A stretch of 17,935 nucleotides of DNA from Acanthaster planci (GCF_001949145.1 NW_019091371.1:1807169-1825103), one strand, 5' to 3'; positions 8,207-17,094 are shown, counted from the stretch's first letter. Numbers and translations: made by a program. Notes: a model not told the origin generated them from the sequence alone.

Positions 8207-8233
8207 AAATCTAGTCGTCTGGCGACTAGATTT
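8207..8233. repeat. Perfect 11-bp inverted repeat (hairpin)
   Basis: AAATCTAGTCG and CGACTAGATTT are separated by TCTGG. The hairpin lies between the - strand cluster and the + strand polymerase. The DNA after it (8239-8352) is strongly purine-rich on the + strand (for example GGGAAGGAAGG) and contains no gene that I can see. Confidence 0.6.
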
Positions 8234-8399
8234 CAACCCCCCGGGGTTGGGAGCAGTCTGAGGAGTTGAGAAGAGTCCCTGAATAGATGAGAATTGGTCC
8301 GGAAGTAAGGGGAAGTCCCGGGGAAGGGGGGTCAGGGAAGGAAGGTAAAGTTGATCTGGAACTGTCCTTCACATACTACTAAAGCCAGCCCCAAATTCC

Positions 8400-9185
8400 A
8401 ATCTTCTCTTGTAAAAAGGCGTTCATCCCTACGAGTACATTGACTCGTGTGATAAGTTTCAAGAACCAACTCTGTCACCCATCGAGAAATTCTATAGTAG
8501 CCTAAAACAAGAAAGCATAACCATAGAAGAATATGCCAGAGCTCACCGAGTGTGGAAGGCGTTTCGCTGCTAAAACTTCGGCGACTATCACGATTTGTAT
8601 GTACGTTGTATACGCGCGGGTGTTTTAAAAACTTTGGTCGCGTTTATATAAGGCCAACTGTTTTACAGCGCCGGGGTTGTCGTTGATGGACGCTTTGTTA
8701 AAATACAGTGGTATCGAGTTGAAGCTACTGACGAACGTTGACAAACGTTTATTTATTTTTGCACGTGCAAAAATGAGGTGGCATTTCTAGCGTCGGTGGT
8801 TTTAGCTACTTTAAAGCCAACAACCGCCATGTGCCCTAGTATGACCCCGAGAAACCAGACGCTTACTTTTACTAGACGGAAACAACTTTGGTTGGGCCAG
8901 GAGTCAACCTTTACCCACGGGTGGCTTTTGCTGGGCTAAAAGTCCTGAGGCAGACGTGGGGTGCTTACCCGAAGTCGACCTAGAATATAGGCCTACCCCA
9001 ACACTTACACAACTTACACAGTGACTATATCCATTAGCACCTGAAAACTTTTTGATGCCCAACGAAAGGCTTTCCGAGTGTCAAGAAGCTTTGCTGTACA
9101 TCAAGAAATGGCTCTTTGAGAGTAGACAAGCTCACGTGCACGCATTACCCCAAACGTAAATACGTGGTGAATTGCGTGACTTTGC
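8400..9185 (+). pseudogene. polB: DNA polymerase B, protein-primed Polinton/adintovirus type, exonuclease-to-palm part
   Basis: This is the replicative polymerase of the virus-like element. Family landmarks appear in order but in shifting frames: GVHPYEYIDSCDKF and PIEKFYSSLK (8418-8510), GDYHDLYV, the exonuclease III type motif (near 8580-8605), DALLKYSGIELKLLTNVDKR (8688-8747), LDGNN followed by WARSQ, the palm motif A region (8872-8905), EVDLEYRP and YPLAPENF (about 8970-9050), and KRKYVVNC (about 9152-9175). At least five frameshifts or stops are present (for example TAA at 8571-8573), so it cannot be functional. It is cut at about 9180 by a 1.7-kb insertion and resumes at about 10890. 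Assignment to the protein-primed PolB family is firm; the exact lineage needs phylogeny. Confidence 0.85.
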
Positions 9186-10880
9186 CTAAGGGCTGGTTCA
9201 TACTCACTGCGTTTGCACATACGCAGCACCCAAAGTGAACGCCGCATTTGACGTTCATACTTTCATCTTTTCTCAAGTCACGGCTGCGTTGGCGCATCCG
9301 ACAAAAGTTTAAAAATCTAAATTTGTCCGAATACGCATTCATTTGGTGCTTACTTGGAAGGGAGATTTGAATGTTTTTTTTTACATGACACATTTTCTTT
9401 TACAAGCTTCCTCAGTTTAGTCAGCAACTTGTCTGGTACCCCGTATATCACCTTATAGTGTAGCATTGCTCATCGAGCTTCCTGCAGTTAATTGTTCAGA
9501 CTAGTGCGTGCTACTGAAGAGTGAGCATTACCACTCACAGCTCTCTTCAGCCTTCCCACATTTGCACTTTTCTGCTCCTATCACCAGTTGCAGCTGGGTG
9601 AGTGTTGCCGTAATTTGCTATTTGTATTGTAAGTCAGTAGTTTTAGTGTCAAACTAGTTAGTTTGTAATTTTGGCAAAGGTTCTTTTGAGGTTTCTGATG
9701 TAGGGAAGGTTGTGAGCATGGAAGTTTGGCACAGTCTTCTGTAAGTTTCTGCCATTTCACACACTCTGTTTTGTCTTGGAAACACCATTAAAAGTTTTAC
9801 TTCGTCATTCAGACTAAAGTGTAAATCTAATGTGATTTTGTTTAATCTTGTATAAAGAAAGTCATGTTCAGAGCCCACCATTAGATGATCCTCCATACTA
9901 TCCATAGATTTATCTCTGCTCTTACAAGTGTTCCTTAACTAGAATTCCTAGCACTGTGATACTAAATTAAGATGTAGAGTGGTCCTCTAAAATTTTAGAA
10001 TTTTAAGTTAACTAACTGCATTTCTAATGTGTAAAAGCTGTGAGTAAATTCAGCTTTAGACCATGTGGTGCAGAACAAAGGATTAGACTCACACAGTCTG
10101 CACTGTAGTTTATAGCCATTGACCGTGTGTGAGGTGCAGGTATGAGACGGAAAGAACACCCCCCCCTGCTTTGTGTTGGTCACTGTCTCGCAGGAATCTG
10201 GGGAATTCCTTTCATACATCTTGGGGGGGATGTGTTAAGTAACAATTGTCTGGAATGTGTATAGGGATTGGACATGTCGGGGGGGGTTACCCCTCGGTGT
10301 CATTTCTTGCTGGGTATAGTATTCAGTACAGAGGTGATGCTCTAGGTGCGTGATGGCCAGTTTATTTTGGAACATTCATTTTTTTGAGGAGACCTTGTCT
10401 TTTGTTCTTTATAGATGATTTGATATGTACCGGTACTTTATTTTATCCCACATCTTCCGCTTTGAATTACTGTGTACATGTATTTAATTTTCGTCATTTC
10501 TTTTTGTTTTGATTGATAGGTTTGTGCCAGATTGGTCGCTCGAGTAATCCACTTGTGGCACTGTGTTGGGTTGTTATCACATTTCCATTTTTAATTTTTT
10601 TAACTTTGTCCTGACCTTCCAAATGAATCGCAACCCCCGTCTCCCTGAACCAGGTGTCTTTAGATCTTGTTACTTTCCCAAAGTCTTATGTATTCAGTTA
10701 GCGGGGCAAATTTCCAAGTTACATACGCACTATCTATTAGTTTCACAAACTGCGTACAAGGGCTCGTATTTTCATTACGCACTGCGCTTTCATTCACCCA
10801 CTGCAGACATCTCAAAATTAGACCTTTGCGCTGCGTACACAGTGAATACGCGGCGAGTATGAATTGGCCTTTAGCCCAAA
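9181..10880. mobile_element. TIR-bounded DNA element inserted in polB
   Basis: The first 60 or so bases (from TTTGCCTAAGGGCTGGTTCA) match the reverse complement of the last 60 or so (from TTTGGGCTAAAGGCCAATTC). Shared blocks are TTCATACTC, GCGT and TACGCAGC, at roughly 70-75% identity by eye. Polymerase sequence breaks off and resumes at these edges. No transposase is seen inside, so this looks like a non-autonomous, aged element or a decayed larger one. CTTTG is present at both junctions, but a clean target-site duplication is not obvious. PIF/Harbinger or ISL2EU-type origin is a guess. Apart from a possible LTR at 10231 the interior holds nothing I recognise. Confidence 0.6.
10231..10581 (+). 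mobile_element. Possible LTR nested in the TIR element
   Basis: A purine tract TTGGGGGGGA ends at 10230 and is followed by TGTGTTAAGTAAC. About 350 bases later lies GTTGTTATCACA, an imperfect inverted counterpart. A polypurine tract followed by TG...CA ends is the layout of a 3' LTR. No retroelement coding sequence was recognised upstream and no second copy is in the window, so the call is weak. Confidence 0.25.
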
Positions 10881-10911
10881 GATTGTATAGCGCCGCGCGA
10901 TACAATCTTTG
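10877..10911. repeat. 12-bp inverted repeat at the right junction of the insertion
   Basis: CAAAGATTGTAT and ATACAATCTTTG flank AGCGCCGCGCG, whose GCG/CGC can extend the stem. It lies exactly where the TIR element ends and the polymerase resumes, so one arm may be element-derived and the other target-derived. Confidence 0.6.
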
Positions 10912-11110
10912 CTTTAGACTTCAGCTGAAAAGGTACATCGCTGGTTAGCGTTCAACCGAAAACCTTTCGTTCGTACATCGACAAAAACACCCACTTGAGA
11001 ACTGCGGTAGGCACAGATTTTCAGAAAGACTTTTTGAACTCACGAACAACACCGTCTTTGGCAAAATTTGAGGACGTCAGATATAGAATCAACGGTCATT
11101 TGCCCCGAGA
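10890..11110 (+). pseudogene. polB: DNA polymerase B, palm continuation after the insertion
   Basis: The reading resumes with FRLQLKRYIA (near 10912-10940), AFNRKPFVR (about 10949-10975) and, one frame over, YIDKNTHLRTAVGTDFQKDF (10974-11033), then NNTVFGKI (about 11045-11070) and EDVRYRI. The YID-NT-LR-DF-KDF and NN-VFGK motifs are characteristic of the protein-primed polymerases of Polinton/adintovirus-type elements. At least three frameshifts and one stop are present. The expected C-terminal part with the DTD motif does not follow on this strand; after 11110 the sequence becomes the virus-like gene module. Confidence 0.8.
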
Positions 11111-11254
11111 CAACCAAGACAACGACATTTAACTGTTTAAAAGTTTGGTGTAGCATCCAACTACAAAACAAACAAAAAGTACTACCAAAAAGGTGAAATC
11201 CCGACCCCAAATTCCTGGAATTCAAACCCCAATTCCGGGACTTCCCCAAAATCG

Positions 11255-11960
11255 ACAGGCGATAAAAAGATTAAAGTCAGAAAAGTAAGCTTCCGCCCGG
11301 GATATTTCAACATTACAAAATCCACCGAAATCGAATGACAAGTTCAAGTCGAAGGAAGTCCTGCAACTAGGGGGCTCGAAGGAGTTAGACCAGCAATACG
11401 AACAAGTCCTGAAGAGCGTGAAATGGACGACTCACCAGCACCTGATGTATCAAGAAGTGCTTGAACTAACAGTACCATTCTCAGAATTGCAGATGGACAC
11501 TCTAGTTTTGCTTTACGACGTAATAAGAGACCACATTCGAGCTTACGAGGCGGGAACTTTAGAAGAATTCAACGCTTCAATTAGCCAAAAAATAAATGGC
11601 CTTGTGGATCAAATAAAAACATTCAGACACCGACGTTTAAAAGTAAGAATAATACCAGTCGAAGCATTGGATAAAGAGAAAGATGGAACAACAATTTATT
11701 TAGTGATGTTAACTCAAGGCCAAGTCGATACCTACGAAGAAGCCCGCCGCATCACTTTAGAATTTATTCAAGAGGGATTTTTAGGCGACGACAACAAAGA
11801 AGGAACGAGAACCATCAGAGCCGCTCAAACCGAACCCAGACCCACTCTTTCAGTCACGGCCTCTGGTTCAAACGCTCCGGCGATGCATCGTCTGCACAAA
11901 AGGGAAAGGTCGTCATTCCTCCGGGGTTTTACAACGTGGATTGGTTTGATTTTATTTTAA
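11255..11960 (+). pseudogene. Region B copy of the 5541-5990 gene, with an extra C-terminal domain
   Basis: SFRPGYFNITKSTEIE (about 11290-11335) aligns with the region A gene on the opposite strand, then TGA replaces the next codon. After a frameshift near 11370 the frame stays open with ELDQQYEQVLKSVKWTTHQ and about 140 further residues, including LTVPFSELQMDTLVLLYDVI, IIPVEALDKEKDG and VMLTQGQVDTYEEARRITLE. The true start is unclear; an ATG at 11418 lies inside the domain. This domain is mixed alpha/beta and well preserved. I associate it with repeated hypothetical proteins in invertebrate genomes but cannot name it. The gene runs into the next one with a frame change near 11900. Confidence 0.65.
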
Positions 11961-12001
11961 ACGCCATTCCCGGAGTAAGTTTTAAAGTTCACGAAAAGTG
12001 A
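11874..12001 (+). pseudogene. Region B copy of the 5218-5530 gene, C-terminal part only
   Basis: In a different frame from the preceding gene, SAQKGKVVIPPGFYNVDWF and AIPGVSFKVHEK end at TGA 11999-12001. This aligns with the C-terminal third of the region A gene (RIVVSPGYYSIDW, SIPGVSFEVH). The Pro-rich and Arg-rich middle of the region A copy is missing, so this copy is deleted at its 5' end and now overlaps its neighbour. Confidence 0.6.
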
Positions 12002-12016
12002 AACTTGGTGACCATA

Positions 12017-12169
12017 ATGATAACAGATTTAAATCTAAGATTAAAGTTGGGTAAAGAAATCGGAAAGTTGTTATATTTGCCGAGAGGTAGACTCGTACCA
12101 AACGTGATTTACAAAGGGAAGATAAATATTAATTCCTTTGAAGAACTTTGGATATTAAAAGTCATTTAA
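12017..12169 (+). CDS. Region B copy of the 4957-5195 gene (50 aa)
   Basis: An intact ATG-to-TAA frame of 50 codons, 15 bases after the previous stop. KEIGKLLYLPRGRLVPNVIY and KGKININSF align with KEVSKMLNL, KLLPSIIY and EGKYDLNPL of region A. It is shorter than that copy: the C-terminal 40 or so residues are absent, probably by early stop. No known domain. The alignment and conserved gene order are the evidence that it is real. Confidence 0.55.
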   Translation: MITDLNLRLKLGKEIGKLLYLPRGRLVPNVIYKGKININSFEELWILKVI

Positions 12170-12263
12170 TGAAATACAAAGCCAGGTAATTTCTTTTTCT
12201 GTTTTCTTTGCCGACTAGGTTTTATTCTTTAAAAGGGTTGTGTCTTCTTCACACGATTTTTTA

Positions 12264-12558
12264 AATTCTGTGTCAGGAAATTCTAATGCATTCAAAGTTT
12301 TAAACCCGTATTAACAAGTAAACCAACATATTTACACAGTCAATCGATACAAAACATTGTGTCAATACATTCAACAAGTTTACAGAGTCCTTTTCAATTT
12401 TAACACGAGTATCAGCAAGCAAAGTCATTCTAAATTTTTTAATTCTGTGTCAAAAAAATCTAAATGCATTCAAAGTTTTAAACCCGTATTAACAAGTAAA
12501 CCAGCATATTTACACAGTCAATCGATACAAAACATCGTGTCAGTACATTCAACAAGTT
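12264..12558 (+). repeat. Two direct copies of a 117-bp repeat
   Basis: 12264-12380 and 12441-12558 are nearly identical; differences include GGAAATTCTAATGC versus AAAAAATCTAAATGC, AACCAACA versus AACCAGCA and ACATTGTGTCAA versus ACATCGTGTCAG. The period is 177-178 bases, with a 60-base unmatched spacer. The unit is A/T-rich with no gene. It separates the region B genes from the - strand polymerase fragment. Confidence 0.85.
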
Positions 12559-12598
12559 ATCCGAATGATTGGTGAAATCAAAGTCAACTGTAAGGGGC

Positions 12599-13128
12599 TC
12601 ACAAATCAAGAAATGTAGTTGATCGTCCATCTTCGTTTACTTTCCGTTTAGGGTAGAAGTAAGTGAATGCGGTTTTGGTTTGTTCATAAGTGTACATGTC
12701 ACCGCCTCTCATCCGAAATCCTCGATTGACTCCCGACCCTGCCGCTTGCGATCGTAACACATCTAAATATTTATCCTTGGTTATGTTATTCGTTTTCTTG
12801 TTTAGCCCCTTACAGCTGACTTTGTTTTCCTCCCCAAAACAAAAATATGTTTTGCCACACAGAGCAATGATCCCCCTACCCTCCCATTCAATCTGGAATA
12901 GACCCGGTGTACGCTTATCAAAGGCTCTATGCGCGACCGAGGAAACCATGCCATTTTCTCTCTCTCATAGGCTTCCCTTTTGTCGGGTCTGATCACCTCC
13001 TCTAGACTTTCACCAGAAATGGCAAGATAGGCCAAGTCTGTGTCCATCTCGCACGTTTCGAAATCTGCTTGATGGATGAATTTAACCAAGAAGTCGTGAT
13101 AAAATTGCAGCATTAGGAGTCCGAAGAG
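12599..13128 (-). pseudogene. polB: DNA polymerase B, C-terminal fragment on the opposite strand
   Basis: The frame from about 13128 reads MLQFYHDFLVKFI, then CEMDTDLAYLAISGESLEEV. This is polymerase motif C, with Leu where Ser is usual (DTDS). After a frameshift near 12940 it continues with DKRTPGLFQIEWEGRGIIAL, KTYFCFGEE, CKGLNKKTNN, SGVNRGFRM and YTYEQTKTAFTYFYPKRKV to a stop at 12599. Only about 170 C-terminal codons remain; the 5' side is cut off at about 13130 by unrelated GC-rich DNA. One frameshift only, so it is better preserved than the + strand polymerase. It begins roughly where the + strand fragment lacks sequence, but its wording suggests a different PolB sub-lineage. Confidence 0.8.
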
Positions 13129-13129
13129 T

Positions 13130-13966
13130 TATGTTGTTCTTAACTGTTCCTTCTCATTTGTTATCAGTTTTATAGGTCAAGGGACTGACCAAACTTGGGC
13201 CACGGCTGTGTAGCGGAACAGTTAATTATTAGACAGTTTTACGCATTAGACAAGTTTATGGACGCTGGTGCACGTGCTCAAGCTCGCCGTGTTGCGCAAA
13301 ATTGCGTAGGGCGTTGGCACCCGGCGCGGGTATATTAGCGCGTGACTTGCGTGCGGTCTGCCTCTTCCGTCCCAGCGCTCTTTCAGGCTGCACGCTTGCT
13401 GACGCTGCGCCGCACTTTCCCGCTCTTTTTGTGCCCATCCTCCGCGTTCGTGCTCTGGTGACTGGGTTTGCACCGCGTGGAGCTGAGCCGAGCCGTGTAC
13501 CAGGGTGAGTTGAACCCTTAAGTAGAGGCAAGAAGGAGGTCTGCCCTGTTAGTTATTGTTGAGTTGTCCGCTACCCAGAAGCAGAAAAGACACCTGATTA
13601 GGGAGCACCTACGTGTCTAATAAATAAATACATCGGTCTGTCCCGAAATGTATTGGCTTGATCCGTTGGTTATTTGTACCCGACCCCCTTGTTCGTGTGT
13701 GGTGTGCGTGTGAGCGCGTGAGAGTGTGCCCTGGTGCCTGGTGGTAGACTGCCCCACAACGAGTCTGCTCCCCCGGCCTTCTTATTAGACCGCTCGTAGG
13801 ACGGCCGAGGCCCTACTCAGGGTACATCCCCTTCCCAGGTTCGCCCGAAGGAAGTTGCCTACCCCAGGTGGACGGCAACGTTGGTGAGTCCAGGGGAGGA
13901 TTCCGGCACAATATTTAAATTATTTATATTCAACCAATGAAAGGGAGATCAAAACGTATTATGCCA
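13130..13966. other. GC-rich, LTR-like non-coding stretch
   Basis: No gene is visible. A possible LTR start, TGTAGCGGAACAG, lies at 13209, with GGGTATATTAG (TATA-like) near 13330 and AATAAATAAATA (polyadenylation-like) near 13620. A GT-rich run (GTGTGTGGTGTGCGTGTGAG) follows near 13696. The parts occur in LTR order (U3, TATA, poly(A)), but neither a second LTR nor a primer-binding site is identified. Open frames here overlap on both strands and have biased composition, so they are not called. Confidence 0.3.
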
Positions 13967-13967
13967 T

Positions 13968-14001
13968 TGTGTCATAAGCATTCTTGTGTCATAAGCATTC
14001 T
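13968..14001 (+). repeat. Perfect 17-bp tandem duplication
   Basis: TGTGTCATAAGCATTCT occurs twice head to tail at the left edge of the BEL/Pao remnant. It may be a small slippage event or mark the truncation junction of that element. Confidence 0.8.
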
Positions 14002-15289
14002 TGCTTCAACTTAGTCCAGAAATTGACCCTTCCAGCAAGCTCATTCGGGTAGATGGCCGTCTCCGAAATTTGCCAAAAGATGCCTCAGTGTCCTTAGATC
14101 CTCACCCAGTAGTCCTTGATCCTCATCATCCAGTCACCAAACTCCTTATCAAACAGGCAGATGAGCACTTCAGCCACCAGGCTGGGACAGATCAGGTATT
14201 TGCCCATCTAAGAAGAACATATTGGATCTTGCGTGGGCAAGTCAAGGGCATTCTTCATAGTTGTGTTCAGTGTCAACGCTGGCGCAAAAAACCGGAGGTC
14301 CCTCATATGGCAGATCTTCCCAAGTGTTGATTGAGGTTGCACAAGCCACCTTTTTATTCAACTGGGATGGACTGCTTTGGACCTATGACAGTCAAAGTTG
14401 GAAGGCGTGATGACAAACGCTGGGGTCTGCTCCACAAGTGTTTGACTACTAGGGCTCTCCATCTTGAATTGGTGGCTAACATGGATACTGACCATTTCCT
14501 TATGGGGTATCGGCATTTTGCCTCCCGTCGAGGGATTCCGTATGACTTGGTTAGTGATTGTGGCACCAACTTCACTGAGCTCCAGAATTCTCTTATGGAG
14601 ATGGAACCCGCTTTGGTGGAGAAACTATCCAAGCATAAGGTTCGCTTTCGATTTAACCCCCCAAATGCCCCCCATTTTGGTGGGACCTTGGGAGCGAGTT
14701 TGCTTTGTGAAGGGGGCTTTGAGGGCTGTGCTGCAGGACCGTACTGTTCCAGAGCCAGTTCTACATACAGTGACATGGAAGGTATTATGAATTCCAAACC
14801 TCTTGGTTTTGCCTCCACAGATATTGCTGATGCCGGTCCAATTATCCCTTACATGTTGCTGATGGGGCGGCGGAACCCTGCATTGCCAATGGTTCTATAT
14901 GATGAGTCTGAATTGAGGGGACGACACAGTTGGCGACATAGTCAGATATTGGCCGACCAGTTCTGGCGTCAATTCATTCGTTCCAACTTCCCACTCTACA
15001 GACCCGCCAGAAATGGCAGCAGGAAGTGAAAAATCTGGCAGTCGGAGATGTTGTCATGATCGTAGACACCCAGCTCACGAGGTCCCAATGGCCAGTTGGT
15101 AAGGTCACTGAACTACTCCCATCTAGTGATGACCGTGTCAGGGCTGTGCAAGTTAAGGTGGATAGTCGGGATTATGAATGCCCAGTGGCCCGTCTTGTCC
15201 GGTTGGACAAGTATGATGCAGACCTTCCGCCCAATGAAGCTAACATGGCACTAACTCAATGTAGAGTTACCTTCAAGCTTGTGTCCTGA
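14001..15289 (+). pseudogene. BEL/Pao retrotransposon pol remnant: integrase and C-terminal domain
   Basis: The integrase end of a BEL/Pao polyprotein. A zinc-binding HHCC region comes first (HPVTKLLIKQADEHFSHQAG, then CVQCQRW), ending at an in-frame TGA (14328-14330). The catalytic core follows with GMDCFGP (first Asp) and VSDCGTNF (second Asp). The catalytic Glu lies in another frame as WERV near 14690, since two compensating frameshifts (about 14685 and 14775) bracket that segment. A further frameshift near 15000 joins the C-terminal DUF5641-like domain (VKNLAVGDVVMIVD) that ends at 15289. Gag, protease and reverse transcriptase are missing, so the copy is 5'-truncated and dead. Family assignment is confident. 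Confidence 0.9.
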
Positions 15290-15433
15290 AGGAACCTGCC
15301 AAAGGTAAGGTATGTACACATACGTTTTTTCCAATTTGTTATTACAGGTTTTGTCATGCCTTCTTGTGATCCTTCCTAGTTCCCGTTGGTAGAGTAAGTA
15401 TTCAAATTTTCTTCCAAAATTTGAGGGCGGCCA

Positions 15434-15773
15434 TGTTGGAAAATAAGCATGTGCATTCTAAAGGGCACTGTTCGGCATGCTACCCCGTGCCCGCCATATT
15501 TGCGGCTGCCATTTTTTGAGGGATTGAAGTCTCAAATCTATTCTTATATTTCTAAAGAGGGGGCATTTTTGCCTGACTGGCATAAGTGATACAGACAACT
15601 GTTAAGCCGTACACCATCAACAATTGCTGTTCCTGCCAACTGTTAACTGCTGTTCACTAGATGTTGGTGCTGAATCTAGCCTGTGTTATTAAACCTGGAG
15701 CTTGCATACACCTTGAAGTGATCACTGTCCGGGGTGCTGTTTCTGTGATTGTTTTTATCCTTATCCACCAGCA
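15434..15773 (+). mobile_element. Probable 3' LTR of the BEL/Pao element
   Basis: The polypurine-like GAGGGCGGCCA is followed at 15434 by TGTTGGAAA, the usual BEL/Pao LTR opening by my knowledge of the group. About 145 bases of non-coding 3' sequence separate it from the pol stop. The stretch holds TTATTAAACC, a weak poly(A)-like signal, and could end at CCACCAGCA near 15773. No 5' LTR is in the window to confirm the edges. Confidence 0.5.
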
Positions 15774-15849
15774 GTAAGATATGCCCCCGCCCCCCGTCTA
15801 CACCAAGGAAAGTAATTGATCGCAAGTGCCTAACAGGACTTGTTATAGA

Positions 15850-16699
15850 GTCAGTCTGTACCAAATAATGCCCAACCTTGCGCTGGTAGTTCTACAATTT
15901 TGATCCATCTTGCAACAGAGTCCTTACTGAGAGCACCGTGTGGGAGCCTGTAACTGATTAGAAGCTGGTTTTCTTTGCTTTGATCCCGATTCCTCAGCGA
16001 ACTGGTTCGTGCCGGGTAGTGTTTAAGGTAGGTGTACACACACAGTCATTTGTCTGGGGGATAAGCTTTAAGTTTGATGATCATTTCAGTGTTTCCTGGT
16101 TTACTTTGCTTGAGCAGATCCTAGATGGTGAAGATGGCAGAACTGGCTTTCAGCTACATCTTGTCCAGGTGTAGTTTGTGTAACGTCTGTTTTCTCTGTG
16201 CTGTAACCAATGCCAGAAGCATGACTAGTTTCAATGTCGGTTCGTTTAGTGAGAGCATGCGGGCAGGAGACAGTTTACAGTGTACGCAAATAGTCAAATA
16301 CAGTTCACATCCCAGACCAAAGTGTGCCTTGGCGCTGGAGGTCTCCGGGTATATGCCCCTTTCAGGAATCTGACAATAAGGGGATGTGTACCCATTGTTG
16401 CACTCCCCCCCCCCCGACTACAAAGGATGAGAGTGCACTTCGTGCAACGTTAAGTGAGTTGTAGCCTAGTCCTCGTTCAAAAAGGTCGGTCAGGAATGTC
16501 ACAATGTCCACTGCATTTGCCTGCAGAGGATTTGTTTCCTCGCACTGCAAAAGTCAAGCCATCGCTCGATGTATCCGTTGTACTGCTTCCTGGTTGACTG
16601 TCTCCAAGGGGAGAGGATAATGACGGCAGTTGTCTTTGGAACTCCTGTACTTTCAATGGATTGCTGGACAACCTGCAACAAAGAATATATCACAATCAT
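15850..16699 (-). pseudogene. DIRS-like tyrosine recombinase, decayed
   Basis: Read from 16699 downward, the core-binding domain appears first (ILSPWRQSTRKQYNGYIERW), then in a second frame DIVTFLTDLFERGLGYNSLN and ARSALSSFV (about 16410-16510), then LVMLLALVTAQRKQTL, with the conserved first Arg of the catalytic site (about 16170-16240). DLLKQSKPGN and KLKAYPPDK follow (about 16035-16110), then SKDSVARWIKIV (about 15880-15920). The HxxR and Tyr boxes expected next are not seen. At least five frameshifts or stops occur. Such recombinases belong to DIRS/Ngaro retroelements and Cryptons; the wording favours the DIRS side. A run of about 13 C residues lies at about 16406-16418. Confidence 0.75.
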
Positions 16700-17094
16700 A
16701 CGTGTGGTTTGTGCGCCGGTCTGGCAGCCCCTTGCGATTTGGTCTCGCGTAAATGCTCAATTTTGTGCCATTTTAGTCTCCTTTGTGAGCTAAGATATCA
16801 CCAAGCAGCAGTGTTTCTTAGACTGGATCTCCTGTTCATCCCATATCAGTGTGTAGGCCCTGCAATCTGTGATCTCCCAGATCAAGGAATCTTCGGCTTA
16901 GTCTATGCTGCTTCTGAGCATGTCGCCGCCATGACTTTGTGTTGGTGTATACATGTACTGTCCGTGACTGTTCTGTGTGCACCTCTATTGTGCCTAACTA
17001 TGCCATCAACAGAACAACAGCAACAACGGATTCTGCATTACAGCAGCAACAGGCTAAAGGATATAAGGGCCGACAGGGATCGACAAGGATATAA
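16700..17094. other. Unassigned sequence between two retroelement remnants
   Basis: I see no recognisable gene on either strand. On the - strand this would be the RNase H side of a DIRS element, but no convincing motif was found. Near 17010-17060 there is a CAACAG/CAGCAAC-rich patch, and GGATATAAGG occurs twice (17059 and 17087). Confidence 0.4.

Noticed and set aside
9145-10219. Several 70-85 aa - strand open frames
   Set aside because: They lie inside or across the edge of the TIR element, lack promoter boxes and have no domain-like sequence.
12690-12992. 100-aa + strand open frame
   Set aside because: Antisense shadow of the polymerase C-terminal fragment, which has clear motifs.
13246-13531. 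Overlapping open frames on both strands in GC-rich DNA
   Set aside because: Low stop density follows from GC content; the composition is biased and no motif is seen.
14354-14818. 154-aa - strand open frame opposite the integrase
   Set aside because: Antisense shadow of the BEL integrase core.
15300-15346. Possible spliceosomal intron (GTAAGGTATG to TTATTACAG) after the BEL pol stop
   Set aside because: It lies in retroelement 3' non-coding sequence with no exon on either side.
15676-15864. Extension of the tyrosine recombinase to a GW/Tyr-like segment on the - strand
   Set aside because: It overlaps the probable BEL 3' LTR and the resemblance is only a few residues.
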